Below are positions 1 through 13,100 of a stretch of DNA of 64,000 bases, in pieces. The DNA lies in NCBI GenBank assembly GCA_026120035.1, contig JALRME010000005.1:744001-808000 (forward strand). The letters run 5' to 3'. Numbering within the stretch: position 1 is the first letter of the stretch; the number at the start of each line of letters is the position of its first letter. The notes beneath the pieces were generated by a model, which ran no database searches, had not been told where the DNA came from, and worked only from the letters and a program-made list of their open reading frames with translations. Position numbers and translations under genes: made by a program. This DNA comes from Coleophoma eucalyptorum (Eukaryota > Ascomycota > Leotiomycetes > Helotiales > Dermateaceae).

Positions 1-348
1 GGACCTTTGTGTTACACAATGCTCGCCTATACGACCGGATGGGTTGTGATCTGCTTGCTTTGGATCTTGGTAAGCGAACTGCTCTCGTTCATTTGGGTGT
101 AAGGCATCCCGAATATTAATAATATTGCAGTACGAAATTGGGAGTTCCTTCTTCCAACACCAACTACTTCGCAGGACATCGGCGGTGAGCCAGATCCTCG
201 TAAAATGCTTCGACGTCGCAGTTCCCTAGTTGTTGCAGACTTGCCCCTACCAAAGGACATCAAAACAGGCTCCCATATGCACAAACCTCCACCAAGTGTC
301 TTCGAAGAACCCGAATCGAGCTCCCTGCTAGACAGCTTTGGTTTTTAA
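1..348 (+). CDS. RAV1: RAV1 / DmX-like RAVE complex subunit, C-terminal end (partial)
   Basis: This is the last part of a gene that enters from the left edge. Two exons can be read, 1-69 and 131-348, joined by a GT-AG intron at 70-130. The spliced product starts with LHNARLYDRMGCDLLALDLV followed by RNWEF, which I recognise as the conserved C-terminal block of Rav1/DmX proteins. Known role: Rav1 is the scaffold of the RAVE complex, which helps V1 and Vo reassemble into an active vacuolar H+-ATPase. After this block comes a Pro/Ser-rich tail ending in SLLDSFGF and a TAA stop. The gene converges on RAD3, with about 400 bp between the two stops. The identification rests on one short motif and most of the protein lies outside the window. 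Confidence 0.72.
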
Positions 349-752
349 TAATATTCTTTTTATAAGGCCCAGGGCCTAAAGGTGCTCCATTCAGCATGGC
401 GTTGCATTTTTGTTGTCTACCTTTACTTGTATTTGGTGTTATTGGCAACGGCACTCCATTATCTGCACAGTTTCAAGATACGGAAGGACATATCGTGGGG
501 CGTTTGGTACTGGTCTGTTTCTATGAAATTCCGGAGCTAGAGCCTAATGCGAGGCTCAATTTTCTAGGCGTGGCATATGACAATCATAAACAGTTATGTG
601 AACCTGAAAAATATTTGGGGAAGTTTTTACTTCTTTTGACAATGCTTTTCCTATTTATTCAGTCCACAGCGCCTTTTTCCTTTTCCCAGTTTAATAGCGC
701 TAAAATAGAATGTGTATAACCAGCTCACATGTCTCCTTGCCCACTGAGTCAA
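349..752. other. convergent intergenic region, RAV1 to RAD3
   Basis: This holds the 3' untranslated DNA of two converging genes. A 107-codon reading frame at 396-719 (+) begins with a hydrophobic stretch, but it sits directly behind the RAV1 stop and is hydrophobic at both ends. I see no domain, so I treat it as chance. Confidence 0.5.
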
Positions 753-3535
753 CTACGCCCCATCTAATTCCATCATTCCGGCTTCTAGCTCATCATCATT
801 GAAGCCATCTTCGTCCACCGCAGAGACAACCGCACCGTTACCCTGCAAACCACCATTCATCCGAGCCTCTCGTAGTTCCCGGATGCTCTCTTCTTCTCTT
901 TTCTCCTTGTGCCTTTCAAGATCCTTGATCGTCCATGTGGAGATACCTTCCTGATCTATTGCTTTAAAAGGCTGTGCCATTTGCCGTAAGAATTTCTTCG
1001 CGCTCCCAACAGCCATATCCGTGCTCAGATTTACCTCGCTATCTAAAATGGCCTGGTTGATCCATTTCGGTAGCTGAGACCGCTTTTTTAAGAATCGTCG
1101 ATCGGCAAGTACCATGATTCCGTAGTCATCTTTTCCACGGATGACACGCCCAAGACATTGGGCTGCATGTCTCATGGCATCAAAAGATAGGAAATCGTTT
1201 TCCCGAATACGGTACGTTTCTCTCAGGAATTCAAGTCGAGCTTTCAGGATGCGCGATTCGGTGTATTGGAAAGGCACGCCTATGCAAAGCACAGTCCGTC
1301 CATACTGATGATCGAAATCGATACCCTCACTAACCTTGCCTCGTGCGACACAAAGTAAAATTGCACCTCGGCCATTGCAGCACGCTGTTCTGTACGTCTC
1401 CAGAGCCAGAGATGTCTCTTGCGCATCAGGGGTTTCAACCAGGATGAGTTTATACTTCCAGACCTCATCGAGAATACCCATTCCTTGCCACATGCTAATG
1501 ATAGACTCCATGTAGAGGTACGATGGGAAGAAAACGACCATTCCATCTGGTGTCAACTTTGACATTTCTGTGAGTAGGTTTCCGTAATTACGAACCACAG
1601 ATGGTTCATTACGAACTTGAAAGCCTGATGAGATGGCTACTTGATCTGATCCCCGCGTCACGATCATTGGTAAGAAAGATCGTCGCGCAAGTGTCATTGG
1701 GTACGATTCCATGACTACGGTAGTGAAACCTAGCATTCTGGGATACATCTCCAAGGGTGAAATGGTTCCAGAAGTGATAATGACAGAGCTGAACCGGTCA
1801 AAGACCGGCTTGATGGCGATGGCAGCATCAAGGCACGTGAAATGTAGGACTGGATTAGGAACTTCTGCTGTGTCTGATTCATAGGGTTCGAGGATGAGTA
1901 GAAATCCCTTTTCGTAAGTAGCCACAAGGGTGGCAAATGTTGCTACTTCCTGTAGAGGTTGGTAGTCCTCGATGTTAGTGAGTTCGAGGGTCCGGACGAG
2001 GGACGTAAGCCTTTCCGCACAAAATCGCAGTGGCTTTTTTTCAATGAATGTATACTCTTTTAAATGTGCTAAGAATGACGGGGGTGTCTCCGAAATGACT
2101 TGGCGGACTTTCATCCTAGTCTATAGAGTGTCAGTCTTATTCCATAGCAATCTCTTGGAGTACTTACTTTCAGGTATTCTACAAATCTTTTCAAGAATGC
2201 TACAAAATGTTCTGCTCTTCGTATATTGCCAGGCACAGCTTCCTTTAGAAGATCGTCTGGCAGCGCTGTAAACTTGATTAGAGACATGTCGAAGATTGAT
2301 GTGGATAGCCAAACCTGGGTTGGACATGAAGGCATCCTCTTCTCGAGCTTCATCGGCGTCACGAAGACCTTCTACCAGCTTTGCATACTCATTCTTCAGC
2401 TTGTCAGCATCGCTGTCCTTCATCTCCAAGATCTTCTGCTCTAAGTTCTGTGCTCCTCGTGTAGCTTTTCGCAATGAGTCTTCGGTAATATCGGTGCTCA
2501 ACGATTCGATACAAACGTTATCAATGTTATGAGCCTCATCAAAAACCACGATACAGTCTTTGGAGAGCTCCTTTGATACTCGTTCCGCGATCTTCGGGTC
2601 AAGTAGGTAATGGTAAGAGTAGATAATGACATTGCAATACGACATCATCCGCCGTGAAGTGAAATAAGGACATTGCTTATGTTCTTCACCATATCTCATG
2701 ATGCCATCCAGAGTCCAGACTCCGTTCGGTATTAGATTATGGGGTTCTAGAAGATCAAGATTCTGCAGCTATTAGCCAGAGTCAAGGAAGAGAAGTGCAG
2801 TCATACATCGTGATATATGCAGACAGGGACATCTTCACCCCTCTCCTTCTTCTCTTTCACGAAACCAGCCGTAAGACTCCTACATCTGGCATCGACAACC
2901 GCACCGCTCTTTTCTCTCTTCACTGAAGGATGCAGACAGAGATTTTTTCGACTTGTCAATCCAAGTCCTCTAAACTCCTCAACGTGGCCCAGCTGCTCTG
3001 CACGATACTTCATTAGAGCTTTCAGTTCTGCCAAAGCCTTCTCAATCTCAGACATGGTACCTGGTAGTGATGAGTTATGCTTCTGGTAAGATGGTAGACG
3101 AGCGGCACTCACGTGAGCAGTAGATGAGCTTGCGGTGCTCTGGATAATATTGCTGATATGCTACGATCAGGGACAGAAGAGACACCGTCTTCCCTGTTCC
3201 CGAAGGCATCTCCAAAACACAGTGGCCGCCTGCATCGAGCGTACCTGCAGTGCTGTAAGTTACTGCGGTACTACACCAGACCGGAAGATTCTTACGCTTA
3301 AGATCGCACATGTAACTTAAATTGAAGTCAGTACATTCGGCCTTCAGTCACTCAAAGACACATACGCATATTGCTCTATATAACACTGTAAGCACGAGTT
3401 GAAACCATGATAATGAATAGGCAGCATACCTGGATAGATCCGGGGATATGGAAACAGGACCGGCAGGTCACTGAACGTAGTCAGTATAAGAATTGCGTTG
3501 TTGTGAAGGTAACCTCACTCAATATTGAACTTCAT
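753..3535 (-). CDS. RAD3: RAD3/XPD 5'-3' DNA helicase of TFIIH
   Basis: ATP-dependent 5'-3' DNA helicase, the XPD subunit of TFIIH, acting in nucleotide excision repair and RNA polymerase II initiation in the nucleus. Nine exons can be read: 3535-3519, 3470-3430, 3375-3366, 3315-3296, 3244-3113, 3060-2807, 2762-2315, 2265-2168 and 2120-753. They total 2388 nt, or 795 residues, close to the usual length of fungal Rad3. Visible motifs are the N-terminal [20 protein letters not shown], Walker A MPSGTGKT, the DEAH box VFDEAHN, and motif [11 protein letters not shown]. An Fe-S cluster domain is expected between Walker A and DEAH, and Cys residues are present there. The first four exons are only 17, 41, 10 and 20 nt long. 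The C-terminus is acidic. The identification is secure; the tiny 5' exons are inferred from protein conservation and splice signals. Confidence 0.96.
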
Positions 3536-4980
3536 CGTAGGCAACCATCTATGCGTGAAAGTAGATAGATATCGCTTTGAACGGAACGAGGAGTGAATGG
3601 GTGAGACAGGCTATAGAAGAAGGCGATAATATTCAGGTAGAACGTGACGAGATGTTTGCTGAACGCCTGGTCACGTGTTAAGGTGGGTCCTGTCGGGCTT
3701 CTTCCTGGCCTTCACTGCTCTGTGCACGAAGTATATATCTCTATCTATTTGCCAGCGTTTTCATGTGCGAAAAAGTTTACGCCCTTCGCAGATCCATGTA
3801 TCTAAGAACCGCAAACTGTCCATGTGATTGGATATAAAGACCAAATTGTAACCTGCACCGCGGCAATCCTCTTCCGGATTCACATTTGCTGCAGGCTCTC
3901 CTGTCTTCCAGAACGAAGCAGATTAAAATTTCAGAGGATCCTCTACTATTTCTCTATCACATTGGGCAGGGTGGGCAAGGGTCAAAATAAGTGTTCCCCT
4001 CACAGACCGGCATGCCGTCCGCCGTCTTAAAGTCACCCGTCAACACTATACATATGATAGATCGGTTTCACAAAGAGGACTTCCAACAATAAATTGAATA
4101 GAAGTCTATGCTACCACCGACTTTATCGACTCTATAACTGGAACCTTATTCCTCTCGTTTCTAATCCCTAACCCAGCGAGCAATGCATAACCGAGCTCTT
4201 GTCATTGAAGCAGCTGCTAGCGTCTCCAGTACATAGTTGGTGCATCATCTTCTTCACCAGGTCGCTACTCCAAGGATTGAAGACATATTTGGTGTGTCCC
4301 GAAGGTCTAATCTGCTCTATGAGGCTCAGCAAAAGCTTCATCGACATCATCCATGTTAGTGAGGTATTTGGTAGGATACCCTACTACATATGCTTTGCCA
4401 TGTTCCAAGAACTAATAGGATTAGCGACTCTGCCTGGTGGATTTGTGTGCTGGCAAAAGCCATAGATGCCAAGATAGATATACTTAGCCGCAACTTGAGT
4501 CAACAAACGGGGGGGTTTTTTTCTCTCAAGACAACAGCCACTCTATTCTATTTACAAGCTTGATACTCTCGCTGTGCTATTTTTTGGCCACTCTTGAACG
4601 GATCTGTCCCTTGCGTTCTTGAAGCTGCTCTATGTATTAGGCCTTATGCAGCGACGCTAAAGATTGGCAATCCATATCCCTCTTGCCTTACACATAGCTA
4701 GCTGCCGTCTGCTGGGACAACTACACACAAATTTCATGGCATTCTTGCTAAACATTACCTTGTACCTTCAGGAGAGTACATTGAGTGATGGATCCATTAC
4801 ACTATGGCTTTTTGGGTCATGGTCATATTTATGTTCAAACCCAACAGTGTCGGGGCCTATAACGCTCTTTAGGCTATGCATGTTTGAAACCGCGGTGTTT
4901 CAACAGGCTTCAGCGTTTAAGGTTGAATAAGACGGTTCAGTTGCTGAAGACAATGGTTCTCGTCATGCTAGTACCTATAA
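3536..4980. other. intergenic region without a recognisable gene
   Basis: The right part of this stretch (before 4981) lies beyond the stop of the leftward gene at 4981-6810, and the left part is the RAD3 promoter. Short frames such as 3824-4030 and 4664-4930 show no domain or homology I recognise. There is a G run followed by a T run near 4509. I see no tRNA. Confidence 0.5.
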
Positions 4981-6810
4981 TCATGTCAACTCCTGCTGCT
5001 CCTTGACAAAAGCTACAATATCTCTCAAACGCTGCCCACTAGTCTCCAGCCATATCCTCTCCATTTCTTTGTTTTTCTCCCTCGTGGTGTTTACTTTCTT
5101 CCGACGATCTATCTTCGCCACTGCCTTCTTCTGCCGTGCTTTAATTCCTGTCTCAACAGCCTCGACTAATTGGGGTGTGTACTCCAGAGCACAATCTGCA
5201 ACTAAGAATAACCTCAACAAACTTTCAATCAGAATTGAGAATTTAGCATTTTCCATGATAGAAGTGGTGTTTGCACAGTGCGGCAAATAGTATTCTTCGA
5301 GGATATCCTGGGATATGCTATCGGTAGTCTGTTTTGGCCTATTTACGCCGCTAGGCATGAGTCGCACAAGTAACATCTGATCCAAAGAGCAGAATACTTC
5401 GGGAGGGACACGAAAGTCCATTGATGGCATGATGAACAGGGACAGCCCTGGCAAGGGCAGTATAGTGATACAGTCCACATATATTCTGTATATCTCTGGC
5501 CCATCACCTAGAATCTCAGGTAACGTCATAGAAGCACGAGATAACTTTGTGATCAGTGAGAAACGAAAACTAGTAAGGAGCAGAAGGATAATATAAACAC
5601 TTACAAGTCCAAGGAATCTTTGGCGTAGGTGCACTGCTTCCATTCCACCTAAAACAGATGCTCGTGCAATCTCCTCCTCATCCATATCCCCAGCCTCTCC
5701 AACAGGTCCTTGGGAAGCTGCAATGCGATCCTCATCATCTTGAATGCTGAAGCGATATTGCACTCTGTCCTCTCCAAACTTCCTCTTACAATTGCTGCGC
5801 TCTTCGTTCTCAAAGACCGCTGGATATGCTTTTAGAGCATCATGGTCGCCGTTCGCGAATGTGGATTTGATTATACGTCTGGTCGCTGCCGATCTTCCCC
5901 TGGCTTCAACGAGGTACGAGACCAACAAAGATTGCCCTAAATATGGAAACTCGCACTCAAGTTCCAAGTCGTTCTTCAACGCGTGAGCTTCATGATCTTG
6001 TCTTTCCCGCTCTGCCCAGTCAGCTTCCAGAACATCCAACATAAATTCCAGCCATATCTTCCAATAAGCCCACCGCTCTGGATGCCGAATACTGCAATTG
6101 AAAGCCCAGCCAACAGCATGCCAGAAGTCAACTGCTCGATTTCGAATGCTTTCTCTTGAAGCAATGCTGTTGTTCATAGACTCTCGTTCTTCATCATTGT
6201 CACTATTCGCGTCCTCGGAGACATTGAAACGACCTCGCCGAGTATTCTTGTGAGCAGTCGAGGTGAAGCTGAGCGCGGCACCAAAATTCGCATTGACAGG
6301 GCCTACGAAGGATAACAAGGTTTTCAGTAACGTAAGAGAATCCGAAGCAATCTCAGGGCTATCTTCGGGAAGTCTATTCGAGGTATAAAAGGGGTGTACT
6401 AGAAGAGTGATGATGACCTCAATCTGCATGGGCGTCGGTATGAAAGCTGGAATTATCTCCGCTTGGGGATTTGATAATCCTGCTGTAAGTACACTGTTCA
6501 GAAGCGCAATGCCAGCAGTGTCTGTCCACCATTAGTCTTGGGCCCAAAGAGGCTGCGTAAAGTCCATACAAAGCTTTTCATTGAGATAGATATTACACTG
6601 GATGCGAAGGTCATTGGGCAGCTGTCGAGCAGGTCTGTAGGTCTTTGGTCCATCCAAACCTACGAGATACGCTTGCTCTTCAGTATCCCGCGCATATGGC
6701 GACCAAGCAGCTGTATGAAACGAATTTCGTGAACTTACAGGAGACTCGGAAGCCGTCATCATGAGGATGGCGGGGGAGAGAAATGGCGTTAACAAACGCG
6801 CACGCGTCAA
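4981..6810 (-). CDS. conserved-looking protein of unknown function, about 573 aa
   Basis: I do not recognise this protein. It opens with MTRARLLTPFLSPAILMMTA and is rich in helix-forming residues. A central block contains RNRAVDFWHAVGWAFNCS, and the C-terminus is a Lys/Arg/Glu-rich probable coiled coil (around KKAVAKIDRRKKVNTTREKN) ending FVKEQQELT. Two introns are inferred. A 48-nt intron at 6569-6522 (GTATGG, branch-like CTAAT, CAG) removes an in-frame TAA at 6534-6532. A 60-nt intron at 5604-5545 (GTAAGT...AAG) is open in frame, so it is invisible as an interruption. Both lengths are multiples of three. The gene lies 327 bp downstream of IRA on the same strand. There is no signal peptide or clear membrane span once the intron is removed. 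The function is unknown; the coding nature looks good from its length and composition. Confidence 0.75.
6522..6569 (-). other. 48-nt intron carrying an in-frame stop
   Basis: Read on the minus strand, it starts GTATGG and ends CTAATGGTGGACAG. The reading frame is the same on both sides and contains TAA inside. Splicing gives ...YLNEKLYTAGIALLNSV. It is short for a fungal intron but has a good donor and branch-site match. Confidence 0.6.
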
Positions 6811-7137
6811 TTGTAAATCTAATATGCGAGAACATGTGACAAGCTAGTCGATTTCAGACCCTTATGTCTACCACATTATCATTCTCACGAGAGCGACAGA
6901 AATTGTTACAATATAAAATCAGGGTATCATTGTGCATAAGCTAAGGATATCTACGCATGCTTTTATCCTCCATATCCAAGCCTGTCTACTTTTCTGTATA
7001 CTTCAGCGACACGAAAGCATCGACTCCGAACGCAGCTTTTTACTCCAACAGACCGCTCTTTTTCCATATAGTATCACGCAATAATAAGCTAAAACAAAAG
7101 TCAGGACTGTAGGATAAAACGAGGGGTCCCAGCGGGT
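6811..7137. other. IRA 3' end / upstream region of the 4981-6810 gene
   Basis: AT-rich spacer between two leftward genes. IRA may gain a short last exon here: a possible intron beginning GTGAGA just inside the stop at 7138 would join to a short exon ending near 7090. It probably holds the promoter of the downstream gene. I see nothing else. Confidence 0.4.
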
Positions 7138-10100
7138 TTAATAAAATCTCACCTCAATGAGTTTATCGGTCATAGCCGTGCACTGCCTGTCTTGGTCATT
7201 GATTGTGTGGAAAGTAGAAGACCTCCACAATCCCCTAAATCCAATGCCATCCAGGACATCATCTAGCATTTCAGCTGTGTCGACACCCCCGGAAAACTTT
7301 GGATTCGAAGTTAAGGTTCGAAGTAATTGGTGAGCAGATTCTAACGTAGTCACATTTTGGCATGATATGAGGACCTCGTCTAGTATTGCAATAACAGGCC
7401 CACACCTAGTCACAAGATCAGTACTATTAAAGAGCCAATAGATATAAGAACATACAGGTGAAAAATAACAGTTGGTCGCTTGTTAGCAACTCGATTCAGC
7501 CAGCTAAGAATGCGGTGCTGGACAGTATCTTCTAGGTAGCGAAAATCAACAATGCTTATTGCCGCGTTCAGGAGGAGTTCTTTGTCTTTGATGGTAGTCA
7601 GATCTATCATGCTTAGAACATCTGTCGATGGCATATTGTCTCCTGAGGTTATGACTCCGGCAATCCAAAGATTGTCCTTCGCTTCCTCAGGTGACATAGC
7701 ACGAGACATGACAAGTGCAAGGTATGGCAAACAACTAACATCCTTTGGAAATTTCTGGCCTTTCGCCATGCTGGTACTGGCAGTCTCCAAAAATGTTGAC
7801 AGCACGCGGAGAGCTGTCGGTTTTGTAACCGAGTCTGTAAGGCCCTTGACGAGAGAAGCACAAACAGCGAAGTGAAAAATCTCCACATTAAAGTGAATTC
7901 CATAGAGCTCGTCTAGTTGCAGGGCAGCATCTTCAAGAGGCAATCTACCTTGAAGTAAAGTTGATACCATTCTGCCATTTTTGAACTCGCCAGAATCGCA
8001 GATGTTCGCAAGGACCGCGTCTAGGAATAAGGCAGTACAGTTGAAAAGGGCCAGAGGAACTAATCTAACAAGAGATATTGCAAGCCAGAAGAGCTGCAAG
8101 CCGTATCGAGAGGTAGTGGGTAGGTTGTCCATCATTTTTGTTAATGCAGTAACAATTGCGATTAGCATTTCACTGTCATTGTCTTCCATGAAACGACTGA
8201 CGCTATTCCTCAGAGCCACAAGAACCTGATAGAGAAGGTCATCGTCAACATCTTCTCGTGCCAAACATCCCATGACTGTAAATGCCCTAGGTTGGATGGC
8301 CGGATTGGTCTGAAAAGCAGTGCTTGCAACTAAGCTCATCCATCTAGATCGCCACGCATTGGACATATCAATCGAAGGGGCGGCAACTACTGTGATCTCT
8401 GATAGTAGCACTGCAAGCGTCTCGGTTGCCAGTAAGATTGTCGCTCCAGAATCTTGTACAGATATGATGGAAGTGCCATCACGGGAGGTCATGGTAAACA
8501 ATGCATCGTTCCTTGGTTCCGATAGCGAGGCAAGTAAGGCCTTGAGTCTGGTAAGCTTGCTCTCCTCCAGTGGGAAAGATGTGCAAATGGCGTGAATAGT
8601 GTTAACGAGTAGTCGATGGACACTTAGCCGCACATCTGAAGTACCCATATTTGCGAGCATCGTGACAATATGGAATAATTCTGGAAGGTACAGCTGAGAT
8701 TGAATACCGCTATCGAAGGAAGTTGACAGACATAGGCGCAGAAGCACACAAATCTCATTCCAGACGGTGTTATCCGGTAAGTACCTCGTCGCTCGCAGGG
8801 ATGATCTGTTAAGTGCTTTTCGAAGTCTGGACAAAAGCTTGCCTCGAATTGTAACAGTGCCAATGGAAGTGATGACAGATCCAAGAAGCTCGGTCCTCTC
8901 ATCTTCAGTTCCAAATCCAATGGCAGCCTTGATTACTTCATCTAAGAAGACTTCTGTGTAGATTTCGTCCCGAGAAATAGCTGGCCAAACGCATTGCTCA
9001 AGGGTCGTGCTCAATGCGATATCCGAAATAGCGACCTCAACAAGCTTTCTAAATATGGAGGCGACCTTTTCTCTACCTTTGTCACCATCAATTTCATTCG
9101 GTATAAGACTTGTTCTCAGGCTTGGGAGCCACGGTGCCATGTAAGTCAAACTCAACGGCCGCTGATGATACGGAAAGCTTTCCCAGCCAACAAAGAATTC
9201 ATTGAGGAAATCTCCGGTGAGCTGTGGCTCAGAAAGCGCAAGCTGCTGACTAATGTCAATAATGAAACGGGATGGGTTAAGCGGTACACAAAGCTCTATG
9301 TAATAAGTTAGTGAGGTGGGCCTATTGCTGCGAAGGAAAGGAAGTGCGGACCTCTTGTACTCATGAATTTCGAGTCTGCAGCAAATTTGAAAGTACGGCA
9401 TAAAGCGCACAGCAAATTATAGGAAGCAAGACGTAGGACCTGGTCAGAGCTTGCCATATTGCTTAAAGCAATGTTCAAAAGCGTGCCAGGGACATCCTGT
9501 GGTCTTACGAGTCTCTCAAATGACTTGAGCGTCCTGAGCTCTTTTCCATACTTTATTTTGGCCTCCCGGATTGTGTCAAGAACGTCCTTCTTTCTTGGAC
9601 TAGTGAAGTACATCACTATTTTACCGTTCTCTGTCCGCAGCCCAAACGCGGAATCGTCCTCAGTTTGTATTGATGTTGGAGCTTCATCAACCTCGGATAG
9701 TCGAAAAATGTCATTAACAGTAGCATGTAGCCTCAGACCAGGAACGACTTCTTGCTTCTTTGTCGTCGTCACTTGCACGAATTGGCTACCAACTTTTATC
9801 ACCACCTCAAGTTTGCCTTTGGTTTTGGAAAGTCTAGTGATGGGTTGGTAGACGTATCTTGTATCGGTAACCACACTTATGGTCTCCTTCGGTAAGTGCA
9901 GTTGGCTCAAATGAAAGTGAGCCTGGAGATCTTGCAGGCTGCCTATCAAATGGTAATCCACATTCTTTGGGTGGAAAGCACTATTTTCACTCTTTGCAGA
10001 GAGTCTGAGAATCCTTCTGAAGCATTTTCTGTAACATGTTAGCAGAGTACGGTCGTACCAATTCAAATAATCAAATAAACGAACCTAAATGCACTGTTCA

Positions 10101-13100
10101 TGTTATACACATAAACACGAGTCAGTTGCTTCGATAGTTCACTGGGAGTCAAAAGATCGAGCTTCCTGAATAAAGCATCCTGGGGTTCGTTCTGTCCGTT
10201 GTAACAGGTTGCATCTATGAGAATACCGAATGGACGATGCCACATGCGACTCGCAATCTGGTTGGCGTTTTAGTAGAAAAAATGAAACACTTAATCAAAC
10301 TGACCTTTAAGTAGCAGAATAGGAGTAGATCGTAATCCGTGGCTTCAGTGTCAATATTTCGCAAAATGATGCAAATCATTGAGAGACCATCCTAGATAAC
10401 TAGAAATTAATAATGTTCGCCAAAATGAGCACTACATCGGCCGCCGTGTCCAAAGATACATACCTTACTTTCTCCGCCATCATACACGGCACGTGTAGAT
10501 ATAAGCGATTCGGTACTTCTTCCTGCATTCCGAAGCATGAAATGTTGAAATCGTGAGTACGAAGGCGGACTGTTCTGAGAGACAGTCGGTCGATTCCAAG
10601 AAACATTCATCGGCGGAGGGCCAAGATTTGTGATGAGTTTACGCAGCGACTCCAGCATAGGTATGTCACCTTTATTGATCTCTATGGGAGACCGCGACGA
10701 TTCTTTCCTTTCCCTCATGACCAGCTTCTGTCGAACATGGTCCCAATGATCATACAAGAACCTGTGTAAAGCAACACAAGAGCCGAAATCAAACGACTCG
10801 GTCTCAGCAACCGCCTCGGGTACATTGGGTGGAACCTTATATTATCAGGCATAGTCTATATCATCGTATCGGAGAAGACTTACAGATATTTTGCGCAAGA
10901 AAGTTGTCACATCGTAAATGTTCTGGGTCAGAAAGTCGTTGAGAGGGAACATATACGGCTCTTTTGCTCCGAAAAGCACGTTATTGGCCAGGTTCTGTAC
11001 AACTTTGGCAATGAGCAACAGACCACGCCTCATCTCTTTCGATGGCGTGGTGGAAATCAAGCCCTCTGCATCTGGAGCCACTATGGCTGGGCAGAAGAAA
11101 CGAAGGAAAATGAATGCTCCGACAGCTGTGAATCTGGCTTCTGGAAAGCGCTTTGTAACTGCAGAAGAGATCTAAGGACAAGTAAGTAAGATGCTCATAT
11201 GACGACCGAAATACTTACGATGCTGCATATCCGGCGGAAAGAGACGGGGATATGTGATGCAGAATTACAGATGTCTACGATAAATACTTTTGTGACTACT
11301 CTGAGTTGTAGCGCGTTCTTTTGTAACTCTTCTGCTGAAGCTGTACGAGCAGGGTCAAGCTCGAGATCCAGGTCTTTTGATGTCAGGACTAGTCTTTCCA
11401 GAACCTTTTGTAACGTCGCTTTAAGATATGCAGCACCTTTCCATTTTGCATAAACGGAGAGCATTTTTGTTGCCACACAATTCCTCCGCAACAATTCAGC
11501 TTCGCTTTCTAGTCACGAATATCAGCAACCATAAAAGCGTTGGCAAGAACCCGAGAGCATACCAGTTTGCTCCACCTCATGCTTGATGAGCTCTTCAAGT
11601 AAGACGAATCCGAGACCTCTTGAGTCGAAGATGTTAAGGAGTGAAATTGTCATCTCATCTACTTCAGAACTTGGACAGGCATCGCACAATGCGATAGTAA
11701 GTGCCATGTCATTAATCAACAACTTTCGATAACTTAGCTAACGCTCGTGTGGCTTTGATTTGTACTTACATCGAGAAGCTCATCATACTTTTCATTGACC
11801 GCTGCATCTGATAAGTTACTGAACTCGGTTCCTTGGATTAAGATGTTGCAAAGCACTGTCACAAAAGCCGTCCGAATTTCTAGATCTTCATGGTAGCCAA
11901 TTCCGAGGGAGTGTTTGAGGCCTACGTCAATATTGGCACTAAGGAGGTTCGACAATGCACTGATTGCGAGTTCTGGGGTTGTCATCGAGTCGTCGCTGGC
12001 ACCTGCTGTGGGACGAATCTCAGTCCTTCCGAGATCTGCGGATTCGGCGTTAAGCAAAGAGAGGAACCTATTGAAATATGTGTGAAACATTTGAGACTTT
12101 AGATCGCTTGTATCAGCATCGCTTTGGCCTTCTGGGGGTAATAGTGGAAGTCTGTAAGTCAGATCCGCAAGCGCTTTCAGGCATGCTTTATCAAGGTCCT
12201 TTTGCAGACGAGCAAGCTCATCCGCACGAACACCACCGATGCTAGATACAGAAGAGTAAGTTAGTGTCCTATATTATTTGATTAAAGGACTGGAGATCTC
12301 GGGTGTTCTTACAGGGCAATGTTATCAGATGCAGATCCGGGGCGAGCAATCCACCCAAAAAATACCTCCAGCAACTGATTTCGAACTCGTACGTCATGCC
12401 TCAGATTCAAGAGTTCTTTCTTGCGCGTGACGGCATCACACAATTGGCAGATTTTAATCTTTACACGCAGTGTGCTAGAGTTATCGCTCAAAGTGTTCAT
12501 GAACTTTGCAAAGTTCAGCGTCAGGCTTCCAATGTCGATGGACATCGATGTTCCAAGCTCTGAAGACCCAGCCAATCTCTCCACGATACTCTTGAAAAGT
12601 GACGCAGCCTGCTCGGCGAAAATAATCCGCGAATCTGGGGTGCCTGAAAGAGTTTGCGATGATGCACCATTATTTCGTGGACTGTCAAAGAGAACTTCCA
12701 GTTCAGACTCGAGGGTTTCGAACAAAGGCACATAAAGTGGTGGGGAAACCTCGCCTGAGAGAACCTCCCGCATGGCTTCTCGAATTCGGACATTGTTGCT
12801 CGCTAACATTTGAACACTCTGATTCATGTATCGGCTGAGCAATGTGTCTTCATAACTTTCGGGGAACAATCGATCTATCCATCTCAAGCCAGCTAGCCCG
12901 GGATCCTCCGGAGCCAAGGACTGATTTGATATGCAGGTTCCTCCGAGAGAGGCTAGGAAGCCAGAATAATTTCGCCATTCGATGAGTGCCCTTTCTTCAA
13001 CGATCTCGGTTGAGCGGGAAAATATCTGCTTCGATAGCTTGAGCCATTTGTCAAAGACGATTTCCCAGGCAGCCAGGATTCCCGCAGTTGGTGTTTGCAG

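Noticed and set aside
396..719. 107-codon frame with a hydrophobic, signal-like start
   Set aside because: It begins 47 bp after the RAV1 stop, is hydrophobic at both ends, and resembles no known secreted protein. It is most likely 3' UTR.
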